From contig CAXKVV010001532.1 of assembly GCA_964058805.1 (NCBI GenBank), positions 1 to 30,673 on the forward strand: DNA of 30,673 nt. Direction: 5' to 3'. Each line of letters starts with the position of its first letter. The stretch's first letter is position 1. The position numbers and the translations under genes are program-made. Of this stretch, positions 19,949-30,673 are shown in pieces. The stretch is from Schoenoplectus triqueter (taxonomy: Eukaryota > Streptophyta > Magnoliopsida > Poales > Cyperaceae). Below the pieces are notes generated by a model. The model did not search any database. It was not told the origin of the DNA and saw only the letters and a list, made by a program, of their open reading frames with translations.

Positions 19949-19982
19949 GCATGCTAGTTCAGTATGGACGGCCGACACGTGT
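19949..19982 (+). promoter_or_regulatory. RY core and ABRE/G-box of the hairpin-peptide promoter
   Basis: GCATGC (RY core) lies at 19949-19954 and the palindromic G-box/ABRE ACACGTGT at 19975-19982, some 130-165 bp before the start codon. RY plus ACGT elements are the established combination in seed-maturation promoters (B3-domain and bZIP factors). This agrees with a vicilin-related product. Seed expression is inferred. Confidence 0.5.
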
Positions 19983-20113
19983 ACATTTCTCTTGACACCT
20001 CAGCTTCAGTCCGTAGGTAATCTCAGCCGAGCCTCCGAATTAATTGGCACAAATCTAAAGATATCTGTACAGCACTCTTAGTACAATATGCTACTAGAAT
20101 TTACAATTAAAAC

Positions 20114-20533
20114 ATGATAACCCTGGTTTGCAAAGCAAGCGCTCTCCTCCTCGTTTCCCTCTTCTTGTCTTCTTTTCTCATCTCCAGTACCGACGCACTA
20201 CTTTCCATAGACAAAGATAAGGAGGATCCAGAGGTGAAACTCTGCAAGCAGCAGTGCTGGTCCCAGCAGCAGTTTGACAAGGCTCAAAAGCAGCAGTGTG
20301 TTCAGGGTTGTGACGTGTATGGTAGGATGAAGAAAGAGATCGAAAGGCGAACACAGCCGGGAGTGACACAGGAGGAGCCCGAGCGCAAGCTGGAGCACTG
20401 CAAGCATGAGTGTCGGGTGAGCCGGCAGAGCGAGCCGGAGAAGCGGCGATGTGTGTGCCGGTGTGAGGAGAAGTACTGGGAAGAGATCAGTAAACCTAAA
20501 GAGGAAGGGGAAGAGATGTTTAATTATAGTTAA
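20114..20533 (+). CDS. secreted two-module cysteine-hairpin peptide precursor (alpha-hairpinin, vicilin-N-terminal-like)
   Basis: This intact 139-residue single-exon frame has raised GC against AT-rich surroundings. Residues 1-28 form a signal peptide (hydrophobic ALLLVSLFLSSFLI, cleavage probably after STDA). Two C-x3-C ... C-x3-C modules follow: C44/C48 with C62/C66 (13-residue spacing) and C96/C100 with C113/C117 (12-residue spacing), rich in Gln, Glu, Lys and Arg. This is the pattern of alpha-hairpinin peptides and of the N-terminal regions of vicilin-like (MiAMP2-type) precursors, which are cut into small disulfide-pinned helical hairpins in seeds or in defence. A vicilin would continue into two cupin domains; here a stop follows and no cupin sequence is seen downstream. 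Either a free-standing hairpinin gene or a vicilin reduced to its N-terminal part. Odd point: C115 makes the second module CxCxC, giving nine cysteines in the mature part. Function is inferred from family. Confidence 0.8.
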   Translation: MITLVCKASALLLVSLFLSSFLISSTDALLSIDKDKEDPEVKLCKQQCWSQQQFDKAQKQQCVQGCDVYGRMKKEIERRTQPGVTQEEPERKLEHCKHECRVSRQSEPEKRRCVCRCEEKYWEEISKPKEEGEEMFNYS

Positions 20534-20980
20534 TTAGGAGATTTAAGTACATTGTAGTTATGTGTTCTGTTACTTCTGTAATCACAGTATTACTACATAT
20601 ATAAAGATGTAACATTGGAAACATGGATTTTGCATTGAGGCTTAAACCTATGAATTTAAGTTAATATGAGAATTGATTTTAATAAATAGAACAATTATGA
20701 CAATTATAATGATGCTTCTTTGCTCTCGGTGTGTATTTTAGAAAAAAAAAATGCAGCTAAAGAGTTTGATTAATAAACTGTGACGTTGATTGATACGAGA
20801 GAGACAACTAATTAGTAATTAGGACTATGCAAAGTAGTATTTCCTTGAAAGCCAGCGCACAAGACCCTCTCTGTAGGACGTGATAGCTGGAGCAACGAAA
20901 GATACCTTTTGAACCCATAAGAGGTACATACAAGATTTATCAAAATTTTCATAAATTATATGGTATGATGCAAACTAGGG
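20534..20980. other. 3' flank of the hairpin-peptide gene
   Basis: Probable 3' UTR with ATATATAAAG near 20600 and AATAAA at 20681-20686. No cupin-like or other coding sequence was found on either strand. Confidence 0.35.
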
Positions 20981-20984
20981 TTTG

Positions 20985-21480
20985 AGATGTAAAAATGTCT
21001 TTTTATCCAACTTTAGTGGTATAAATGTAAATTTGGGATAATTAAGTTGCAATTGATGAATTGATGAAATATACGTATATAAATGTAAAATGATGTAAAT
21101 TAGGAACAATTAACTTAGAATTGATGGAAATAATATTAAATTATTATTTTTATTGAAATATAGGGGTACAGATATAAATTAAAAATAATTAAGTTATAAT
21201 TAATATAAATTAGAATAATTAAGTTAGAATTGATGGAATTATTTTTTTATCGAAATATATGGGTTGAAAATTAGGGATAATTAATATAAAATTAATTGAA
21301 ATGTAGGGGTATAAATATAAAATAATATAAATTAATGATAATAATTAAGAATAGATGAAACTTATTAAAAAAATATTTTTATTAAAATATAAGGATATAA
21401 ATGTAAAATGATAAAAATTAAGAATAATATATTTAAAATTGATGTAAGTGATACTAATTAGAGATAATAATATTAAAATT
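20985..21480 (+). repeat. degenerate minisatellite-like repeat
   Basis: The phrase GGTATAAATGTAAAATGATG then TAAATTAGGGATAATTAAG and TTAGAATTGATGGAA recurs in decayed form at about 21010, 21075, 21163, 21305 and 21391. Spacing is irregular (roughly 65-140 bp), which indicates an old expanded array. Confidence 0.6.
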
Positions 21481-23360
21481 TAAAATTATTTTGAATGATC
21501 TGATAATTATTCTAGTTGATTTTATTAGAATATTTATCTAATGTGATGTAATAATTTTAAAATTATTGAAGATTGTCAAAATATGAGGGGGTGATATTGG
21601 TAATAGTAGGAGAGATGGAGATGCCATATCGATGCAGGATCATCATCGAGTACTCTGTCTGAGAGTACAAAATTATCGAGTTATTCTTTCTTACGTATTT
21701 TTTATGTTGATTATTGTATATGTTCCGTTGATATTTCAATAATTATTCTTCAAATTTATATATATTATATTTTGATCTCTTTAGTGAAAAATTTTAATTA
21801 TTATCACCATTTTTTTTAAAAAAAATATAGAATGTTGGGGGATAATTTAAGCGGATAAGATCCTGAAAATGAATAATATCAGCTACAATTTTTTTGTGCT
21901 AGTAATTTTCTCTACTTGTCACGATCCGCGGAAAAGTAATACTATGTTTCGTAGGACTTTTAGAAGACTAAACCGTTATAATTGTCAATTACTTTTTCTC
22001 TCTTTTTTCCTGTTCATATGATATGACAGAACATATATATTTAATGTTAATCTCATCTCGAGATCCATCAACAGATAAAATAAATAATAATTAGATTTTT
22101 TTATGTTGATTCAAAAATTAATACAAGATCTTTGTTATGGTGGTTTTTGTTGTTCTTCAATTATTATTTTATATATGCGAATTTCTGGCAGATATATGTT
22201 TATTAGATAATAACATACTTTACCTGCACATGACATGATCAAATAATTTATAGAAAGCTCAAATATACTTGAGAGAGACTTGTCACGACTCACCCATATA
22301 TAATCTTTTACCGATATATGCTCCTTTTTTGCTTATTAACTAATAACAATTTTTTTGTTTTCATGTAGCTAATTTAATTTAATGAAATAATTTATAGAAC
22401 AAAATGCATATGAAGATCTTCTCATTTCTTCTATTTTTAAGCTTCCGAATAAAAATAAATTATTTAATTTGCTCATGCTTCACATGATGCGTCGCGACCA
22501 TGAAGACATTGTTATGTGGGTAGGTCTCATGAGTGTCTGAAGAAAAGGTAAATCTACGTAACAATTAACAAATAAATTATTTCAGTTAATAATTAAGCAC
22601 ATATATATAATAGATATAAATACTCACATAATAGATAGTAAAGATGTACAATGAAATTTAAAAGGCTGCATCGTAAATGTACTTAATATTATTTATTTAT
22701 TAATTTTCAATATAAATCGTAAAATTATTAATTGTTATAAATAAGTGTTATCTTAATATATGTCTCCTTTTTTGAGCGGAAATTATTTTCAAATGTGAAT
22801 TTGATGTGTGATTGTATGTACTATAAGCATAGAACCACGCACGCGCATCTAGTAAATCCCAGAGAATGCCTTTATTTATATATTTTATAAGTTATGTAAA
22901 CACCTATATATGTTAATTGAGGAGGATTCAATTACCATCATTTTGGTGTCACATCGGTGTCATTAAAATTAAATATTAAATAATTATTATTTAAATTCTT
23001 AAATAACAAAACTAATTGAAGGAATATTTTATAAATATTATCTTATATGTGTATACAAAAAAATATATCATTTCGATATTATTTATACAAGCATCAAGCG
23101 TTAATCAAATCAACGGACCAAATTTTATAATTTAGACACGTTACTTGATGGCTATTCAAATAAAGTTAATTTTTTTTTATTTTTCATATATATATAATTG
23201 AGATGATATAGAATACATCTAATGGTTCACATTTTTAAATTTATACATAAATAAATAAATAGGCACCATGGGCACCAAAAAAATGTTAATTGGATCCCTT
23301 CTCATGTTAATTATATATATTTATTATTAATCAAAATTATATGTTTTTAATTATTAATCG
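21481..23360. other. long AT-rich intergenic stretch; no gene recognised
   Basis: No coding frame, RNA gene or terminal repeats could be supported. Small GC-richer islands near 21920, 22290, 22490 and 22830 (containing CACGATCCGCGG, CACGACTCACCC, GCGTCGCGACC, CACGCACGCGC) stand out but do not join into a feature. Confidence 0.35.
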
Positions 23361-23363
23361 GCG

Positions 23364-23468
23364 TTAGAAACATCCTAGCAGTTCAATTGTCGGCGCAGCT
23401 TTTGATTTAGTGATCTTCTTCTTAATCCAGAATATATAAGCAAGAATCCCTCCTCCAAGGCCGCAATG
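23364..23468 (-). pseudogene. exon-like fragment, short membrane-segment tail, unrecognised
   Basis: On the minus strand an AG after a T-rich tract (23470-23469) is followed by an open frame of 34 codons ending in TAA: HCGLGGGILAYIFWIKKKIT, then KSKAAPTIELLGCF. It is GC-richer than its surroundings and reads as a hydrophobic segment followed by a basic cluster, like the end of a membrane protein. No upstream exon was found within the window. It could be a lone last exon, a relic or chance. No family is recognised. Confidence 0.25.
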
Positions 23469-24040
23469 CTTAAAAAAAACAGAACAGATTTAAGTTATGT
23501 AAAATTATCTTTTTTTTTAACAAGGAAAAACCAAAAAAAAATGTCAATGACATGAGTGCTAAAATTCATAACAAAAGATCTCACAAATTCGAAGGAATAA
23601 ACTTATGTTTTATGATGTTAATAAAATTCATTAAGTGAGGTTGGAGTATAAAATACAAAAATTCCATTGATAAGATTGCATTTCTTATACAAATGTTTTT
23701 TTTTTACATTTTGCATTTAAAATTTATATAAGTATGACTTGCATATTAAATTTATTATTTTTCAATTTACTAAGCATAAAATTTTCAAATTATTCTTTTG
23801 AAAAATATTTTGTAACTTATATACATTTTGCGGTGATTCTTAGTTTCATCAATTTTTTTTTATCTACTCAGTTTTTGAAACGGCGGAATTGATTAAATTG
23901 TAAAACGAACTTAACAGTCTAGTTTGTTTTTGGGAAACCCAAATGATAAATTGTCTTATTTGATATTTATGGATGATGCAACATGGGTCGGTTCCGCTGG
24001 AGGTAAAGTACAATTAAATTATTTATGATTGTTGCGTTGT

Positions 24041-24090
<50 letters not shown>

Positions 24091-25438
24091 AAATACAGGT
24101 CCGAAACTTTCATCGATTTAATATGTAATGATAAATGATCACAAACGGTGATTGGAGATGAAAATAAATTTAGTAATCAGAATTACAGACTCAAAACAAA
24201 AAATGCTAAAATGACAAGCAAAAGAAAATTGCAGTAATTTCTATAATTGAAACTCCTTGAGAGAAGATATGTGCCTCCAATTAACATAGGCATTTTATGT
24301 TTAAAAGCTTGTGCACCTATCTAATTGATGACAAATATTTAGATATTGGGATACACTAATTTAAAGTGCTTCTTAAGTTTAGGATGTCTTTGTCTGTCTA
24401 ACAGAAAAGTGCTGGCCCACAATAGGACGTATCAACATGAAATTTATTTTCACTTTTTCTATGCTATTGTTATGAACTAGAATATGTGCTGGATAATTTT
24501 TTTTTTACGATAAATCATAGCAGATGAATTGGTAAAAAGAAATATTTACAATTGCAAATAGTTGCAAAAATCATATGACAAATTTGAAGATGAAGTTCAA
24601 GCAAAAGAAAGTAGTTGATCACAAAGAATGATTAAACGACACCAAACAAAGATCATGAACATTACTTCCTCCAATTGGTGCTAACTGCGTCACATCTTAA
24701 TTTATACCATATTGATCACGTTGTGAAATTAAAGAGAAAAACACAAAATCCTGACAAGTTGCAAAAGCTAAGTAAACAACTGAAAGTATAAAAATCTAAC
24801 TTATAGACAGACTATTAATTAACAAAACTTTACTTCAAAAAATATTTGTAACCATATTGCAGAATCGATGTACAAGCCGATATATTCACAATGCAATTTT
24901 AAAATTTTATCATTTTTATACAGTTGTACTTATTTTTATCTCAATTAATTACACATGTTCAGCAAAATATTTATTTTGAAATTTGAAAATTATGGACAAC
25001 TTATTAACATATTACTATATGGTAGAGAAGAAAGATGCAACAAAAGATTTTTATTGATATACATAAACAGTCCGTCTTAAATCACAAGTATTAGATAATA
25101 GTTTGTCGTAAAATGTTGAAGAAGTCAATTTTCCTCTATGATGTATGATAAACTATCTAAAAATATATTCTTGACCGGGAATTTCATAATTTTATGGAAA
25201 ATTCCATGTATAATGCATATATTTTTTTTCTGATTATCAGGTCATGCAAAAACAGTTAAAAAGTGAAAACTGAATAACATAACATTCTCTTTAATTAAAG
25301 AATGAGTGCACATTTGATCAAAATCTATGTTGAAAGAAACTTTTGGTCACAAATAGGGCCGCAACAAATTGGTGCACTCCACCCAAAAAAAAATACCGGT
25401 GTACAAACGGAAGTGGAAAAGAAATCAAGGGGTATTCA
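23469..25438. other. AT-rich intergenic stretch; no gene recognised
   Basis: Mainly A/T-rich sequence without a supportable frame. CTCCAATT(A/G) phrases recur near 24274 and 24670, but no repeat unit could be drawn. The 72-codon frame starting at 25302 runs into the MITE at 25448 and is judged non-coding. Confidence 0.4.
24044..24087. repeat. (TA)n microsatellite, ~22 units
   Basis: Uninterrupted TA dinucleotide run of about 44 bp. Confidence 0.95.
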
Positions 25439-25878
25439 TATTAAAGGCACTGATTTTTTTAATACAATAATTAGATTAATCGTATTATTAATAATAATAA
25501 TGATAAAAATAAAATTTTAATAGTAGAAATGACAGTAGCATCTTTTTTTATATTATATTTTATAATTTTGTTAAAAAAAAAGCACGCCAACTTTTTTTAT
25601 ATATTATATTTTATAATTTTGTTATAAAAAAAAAAGCACACCAACGGGAGTGACACACTTTCACTGGCGAAAATACACCTTATATTTCACAATTGCATCA
25701 TATCTTAAAATATTAAGATGAAGGATGAAGATGAGGGAAAAAAGAAGACGTTATTGAGAGTGATGTCTTTTCAAATGCGTCAGTCAGAGTAGTGTATTGT
25801 TATTCTTAATAATAATTTTTTTATTATTAGTAATATGATTAATCTAATTATTATATTAAAAAATCAGTGTATTAAAGG
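25439..25878. mobile_element. Mutator-type MITE with exact 9-bp target duplication
   Basis: The body is 25448-25869 (422 bp). TATTAAAGG flanks it exactly at 25439-25447 and 25870-25878. Terminal inverted repeats of about 60 bp begin CACTGATTTTTTTAATA and share AATAATTAGATTAATC. A 9-bp target and long inverted ends fit Mutator-like elements. The interior has a ~55-bp direct repeat (ATATTATATTTTATAATTTT then GTTA, a run of A, GCACRCCAAC) twice, ending near 25586 and 25646. No transposase. Confidence 0.85.
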
Positions 25879-26306
25879 ACAGTGGAAAACTCTGAATTTA
25901 GCCCCACATGAAATGGCGTAGAAAAACTTTGATGACGTGTATACTCTCCTTCCCTGCTTATCAGCCTTTTAACAGAGGATTGATTCATATTATAACGTGC
26001 AGCAAATGTACACAACTATTGTTGTTTTGAGCTTTAGAAGTAAAAGGGAATTAGTTTCCTTTTATTTTTTTTTAAGGAAGTTTAACTGATAGCCAAATTA
26101 AAACAGCTCAGTCGCAATTACGCAAATTGCATCTGACTCAGCCAATTGTCATTGAACAACAGGTAATTATTCTCATACAACATTCACTGGGTTATTAAAC
26201 ACACACTGTCAAAGTAATACTCTATCAAAAGCATGCTCTATAGTAATTCTTACCAAGCCACCTGGACCCCTCATCGCAATTCTAACCTAGCGCCCAGTCA
26301 GAAGTC
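25879..26306 (-). other. 3' flank / probable 3' UTR of anthranilate synthase
   Basis: Sequence downstream (minus-strand sense) of the ASA stop codon. A minus-strand AATAAA (plus TTTATT near 26060) lies about 245 nt past the stop and is a candidate polyadenylation signal. No other gene seen. Confidence 0.35.
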
Positions 26307-29300
26307 TTACTGCTCTAGAAATGTGGACTCAGCGAGGTCGATAGCTCGAGCTAGACCAGCTGCCTTATTTTCGCATTCCTGTTGTTCATCAGCTGGTACA
26401 CTATCGGCAACTATTCCAGCTCCAGCCTGCAAATTCATGGGTCACAAAAATCAAAACATGACCAGACACAGAAATCATAAGAAAAAAGAAAGCAGGCTCA
26501 GGAAAAGTACCTGCAAGTGGGCCACCCACTCACGGCGCTGCTTGGTGTCCCCATAGGAATACATAAGGTTATAGGCCGACCCTGTTGGGAAGACTATGGT
26601 CCTCAGAGTAAGCGCAATGTCCATGTCCCCCATAAATGAAACCCCACCGAAGCCCCCACTGTACGGACCCCGTCTAGTGACTTCAAATTGGTCAATTAAT
26701 TCCATGGCTCGCACCTGCCACCAATTGCGACCCAAGAGTGCAATAAATTTGCATAGGTTCAGCTTGTATATTTGATGTTTCCACATTAAAATGCTATAAA
26801 CGAGGATTTGTTTCTAGTTTTTTTATGTCAGAGTAAGTCCAAAAACAGAATTAAATGCTAAGTGTTCAATATTAATTTTTTTAAGTTTAGCCATAATTAC
26901 ACTAGCATGCTGCAACATACGCAACCGGCACTAACACCCAAATGATATGTTAATGCTCTTTAATTTACATGTACAATGGGAAAACCAAAAAGAAACACAA
27001 AAGAACAGTCAATGGCCAGAAAAAATAGCACCAGTACAGTATTAATAGCATGGTCCTGCAAGTTTGCATTGGTTGTTGGTGGTGTACCATAATCTGGTAT
27101 GATACTACCTCAGCCAACCGGCCACACAACTTGGTAAGATAACAGAAAAAAGGTAAATTACCTTAGGAGCCCCACTGACAGTTCCAACTGGCAGGGCTGC
27201 CCGCAGTGCATCCCAGCAAGTCAGACTGTCCATCAACTCCCCTGTTACCTGTTAAAGTGGAACATCAATGTAAATAAATAAATCATAGCGGTTCACTTGT
27301 TTTTGTTAAAAACAACAAAAGCTGACAAACTATTGAGCATACAGTGGAGCTGATGTGCATGACATGAGAATATCTTTCTATGTTCATCAATTTATCAACT
27401 TTGACAGATCCAGGCTTTGAAACCTAACACAAAAGAAAAAGTAGTTAATCAATTTTTCACAAGTAAAAGGTCCTTTGTTTCACCCATTTCATCTAACTCC
27501 TAATAGCAGATAAGTTAATCAATACAGGAATGAAGCACTTCACCACATAAAAGGAACTATTTTTATCTATCGAGCTGTTCTATTTGGTGAATATGTTTCC
27601 ATGAGGTTGACAACCAAGGAACCAGGCCTGTCATTTGATGAGATGAGACAAACCAGGGCCCAGAATGGACCTGAATCAAAGCCAGTCTGCCATAGATTAT
27701 ACTATCGTTCACTTTATTAGACTTAGCACTAGCTGAATGAAAATTCAACTAAACTATTCAATAAGCAACAATATTGTGAGGCTTAAAAACAAGCTAAAGG
27801 TACAAAACCATTCCATTTATTTAATAGGAATTTTTTCTGTTCTAATGAAAAGTGAAGGGTTTCCACAACTTCATCATGAAGCGGGGAACATTTTGCACAT
27901 ATCATGACCAGAAAAAAAAATACAGACGCAGAACTCAAAACAATTTGAACCTTTCCAACATCATTCCTGCCCAAATCAACCAGCATTATGTGCTCAGCAC
28001 ATTGTTTTTCATCACTCAGTAACTTTTGTTCTTGCAACAAGTCCTGTTCTTCTGTTTTCCCTCTTTTGATCGTGCCAGCAAGTGGCCGGTTCACAATCTT
28101 TCCCTACAAGACAAAATTACACATCAACAAACAAGCCAACAGCCACTTTAAGTGGAAGATATCTAATGATATTATCCAGAAAAAGGAACATATTCAGATT
28201 TGGTAGGGTCAATAGCTACTAATACTGTATGGTGAATTAATAAATGCATCATATGAACAAACCTTTTTAACATGAGTTAATATTTCTGGACTTGAGGCAA
28301 CCAGAATGCATCCACGTGCCTGATCATTTGTTTCAGAATAAACAAAGAAATATGAGTACGATGAGGCTAACTTCAAACATTTTATTATATGCATTGCAAG
28401 ACTATGTCAAACAAAAGAAAAAAACCAATAATAAGTAGATACTAAGACACCTGTAAATAGCTCATGTAGGGACTAGGGTTGACAATCCTCAGTGCTCGAT
28501 AGACCTCAAAGGGATCCGCAAATGTTCTCCTCTCGAATCGTTGACTTAGAACTATCTGAAATATGTCTCCTGCCAAGATGTGCTCCTTTGCCTCTAAAAC
28601 AGCACTTTGGTATTCTTCATTCATCATCGAGGAGTTCTTCAGTTTGGATCCAAATTGGGAAGTGCTCAGCATAATAGATCCAGCAGAAAGCGTTGGGCTA
28701 AACAGAATAATTTTTTTTGACACAGATTAGGAAAAAATATGTTTCCCCAATAACCCAATTCTTTCAATAATAAAAGCAAACTTGTTTTCTCAACATATAA
28801 ACAACTAAAGATAAAATTTACTCACACATTTTGATTGTGTACTCTGGAAAGCAATTTTCTGAGTTGGCGTGTCCCATCTTGATAGGCCTCTTCAACAGAA
28901 GAATATCGGTCCAGTCGCACCCAATGAATGACATATGCTTTCTAAAACAAGCAATAACAACTGATCAAAAAACAACAGCAATCCTTTACAAGCAATTTTA
29001 ATAGTAGACATAACTGAATGAAAGCTGAGTTCCTCTCCTGTGTGATGGAGAAGTATTTGGATGTTATGACCTTGATAGCATCAGCATAATTGATATAAGA
29101 CGGTATTTGGCTAGACAGTGAACATGGGAGATATAAAATAGTATGGTAATCAAATATGAGGTAGTTATAAATCTTTACACGGTTAAAAACTCTTTAGAAC
29201 TGCAATTACCTTTTCCACATGGTCAAACACGATCACATCGGTATAGAGACCCAAGTGAACGTCAGGAAGACCTCTGTCATCGAGAGGAGCGCCAGAAAAT

Positions 29301-30533
29301 GGGAGCTTCTTCTTCTCGACATAGCGCACAGTGTCATATGAAAAATATCCCACCCAGCCACCTGTGAAAGAATTGCAAATGTAATAAATCACTGCTACAT
29401 TTCAAGAAACTGACAGATAGGACCATTGGTTCCCTGTATCATAAAATTTTCAGTGAATATAAATAATTTCAAAACCTGAACAATCAGATTATTCAATAAT
29501 ATCATTAACATGGTGCATTAAAAAAATAATGACTAATATATTTCAGAACTCAAATTTCAAAATGTAAATTGTAAGTTAAGCCAATTTTTTGGTAAGTTAA
29601 TCAACTTCTTTCATTAATGGAGCAGAAAATTGATGGGCGGCGCCGACAAACTCCCAAGGGGATTTTTCTTTTTCTGATGTTGAGAAAATTTTCTATGTGA
29701 GATGCTTCTATTATTTTGACCATATATTGTTTAGTATTTAGTGCTGATAAATTATTTAATTTAGTATGATGTATAGCTTTATGGTGGTATTATGTGGTAT
29801 GTAATATTTATTATTAAACAATAATTTGACTGTCAATATTATCCATCATAATTTGTGTTTAACAGGCTCTCTTGTTGCTAAATTTACGTTAAATTTTCTG
29901 TAAGTAATCATGTCATCTTCTTTAGTGACACTTTCTGAAACAGACAAAATATTGATGGTAAAAAAAACCTTGCTGAGCTGGGTCAAAAAAAAGAAAACAA
30001 TGTATAATGCTGATAGATTTTGTAACGGAAAAGTATCTTGCAATTTTTGTGATACCTTGAAGAATCTAAAAGCTGTGAAAATAAATCAAATAAAGAATCA
30101 CGTAAGATAATACGTTACTTTATAAACTGATCTTTTAAGGAAATAATTCATACACTAATGTATGAGAACGAAACGGCTTTTAACAGGAATAATAAATGAA
30201 GGGTAAAACTGTCTACAATTAAAATATTTAGATGATGTTGTATTACTAACACTAGCAACGTCAACTTCTTTACTTATATTAATATTCTCCCTCTTCCACA
30301 AATGAAAACCATAACCCTCTAAGACATAGAAACGATATCTTACCACAGAAGGCATCAGGGAGATCGTCTATTAGCTGAGGGGTCCATCTATCCATGATCC
30401 TGCGAGGGATGGACATGGGATCGTCGACCTGCTCCTCTGTCAGCTGCCCATCATCATGATCCATTATAGAGACAGAGTTTTCTTTTGCCACAATCTCCAC
30501 CACGGGCTGAGCCCCGACCACACTGTACCGCCC
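26307..30533 (-). CDS. ASA: anthranilate synthase alpha subunit, last ten exons (5' end outside window)
   Basis: Plastid enzyme making anthranilate from chorismate and glutamine-derived ammonia, the first committed step to tryptophan. Exons in gene order: 30533-30344, 29361-29210, 28941-28826, 28697-28451, 28319-28263, 28103-27951, 27423-27343, 27248-27162, 26714-26511, 26426-26307. All junctions are GT-AG and phases agree (G|GT, GT|C and phase 0 elsewhere). The 468 residues present cover the end of the N-terminal domain ([16 protein letters not shown]), [16 protein letters not shown], and the chorismate-binding domain: [110 protein letters not shown] and AGAGIVADS, ending [14 protein letters not shown]. 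Families run to about 580-600 residues, so the transit peptide and the N-terminal LLES-type tryptophan-binding element lie right of the window. Frame is clean; the gene looks functional. Context shows no partner beta subunit. Confidence 0.95.
29362..30343. other. large ASA intron; no element recognised
   Basis: A 982-bp intron between the FCG and GWVGYFSYD exons. It contains a small GC patch GGGCGGCGCCGAC near 29636 and AT-rich sequence. I found no terminal repeats or nested gene. Confidence 0.4.
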
Positions 30534-30673
30534 CTAGATATACAACCAGCAGTAAATGAAGGAATAATTAACAATTCTGATTGCTTGTTACTGAAAATGA
30601 TGTCCCGTCAGAAGAGTCCAATAAATAATACTGCTCTTTTACAAACTATAAGTATACCATGTTAATTTTGCAT
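30534..30673. other. partial ASA intron at the window edge
   Basis: Minus-strand sequence before the acceptor TATATCTAG lacks the preceding conserved exon (FLFESVEPG-type), so the edge falls within an intron. Confidence 0.6.

Noticed and set aside
20534..21000. Missing cupin (vicilin) domain downstream of the hairpin-peptide gene
   Set aside because: I looked on both strands. The sequence is AT-rich with many stops and shows no cupin motifs.
1..30673. CRISPR array, bacterial operon, viral insert or organelle DNA
   Set aside because: There are no regularly spaced repeats with unique spacers, no prokaryotic gene layout, and no viral or organellar genes. All recognised genes are nuclear plant genes with introns or plant-type signals.

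Overview
The window reads as nuclear DNA from a flowering plant. It has split genes with GT-AG introns in which exon phases match across every junction, a very AT-rich background, and many plant-type miniature transposons. The anthranilate synthase protein shares diagnostic stretches with monocot (rice-type) enzymes as I remember them, so a non-grass monocot is my best guess. No species can be named from the sequence alone.

There are four supported protein genes. (1) 238-1733, minus: a FRIGIDA-like protein of the FRL4 type. Two exons are present and the 3' end runs off the left edge; the intron carries a small tRNA-derived SINE. (2) 9150-13641, plus: a complete two-exon plastid-type GNAT acetyltransferase of 263 residues, with a 3.7 kb intron packed with nested transposons. 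(3) 20114-20533, plus: an intact single-exon secreted protein with two cysteine-hairpin (alpha-hairpinin, vicilin-N-terminal-like) modules and no cupin domain. (4) 26307-30533, minus: anthranilate synthase alpha subunit, of which the last ten exons are present and the 5' end lies beyond the right edge.

Region by region: 1734-2000 is the FRL leader and promoter, with a telo-box and a CT-rich leader. 2.4-5.2 kb is AT-rich degenerate repeat. 5.2-7.7 kb holds transcript-like and exon-like fragments ending in a Helitron-like 3' terminus. 7.7-9.0 kb shows little. 10.4-13.0 kb is an insertion stack inside the GNAT intron: an inverted-repeat MITE broken by an hAT-type MITE, which itself contains a Tourist-type MITE, plus a 1.8 kb insertion with 10-bp direct repeats. 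14.1-16.5 kb is a 2.4 kb inverted repeat whose loop is filled with further inverted-repeat elements. 17.6-18.9 kb is a Tourist-like element swollen by about 1 kb of simple AT sequence. 19.5-19.85 kb is a Tourist-type MITE directly upstream of the hairpin-peptide gene. 20.6-26.2 kb is mostly featureless AT-rich DNA with a degenerate minisatellite, a long TA tract, one exon-like fragment and a Mutator-type MITE.

The genes do not form a functional cluster. They concern chromatin or flowering regulation, plastid protein acetylation, seed or defence peptide production and tryptophan biosynthesis. The unusual content is the density of inverted-repeat elements and the order in which they inserted.
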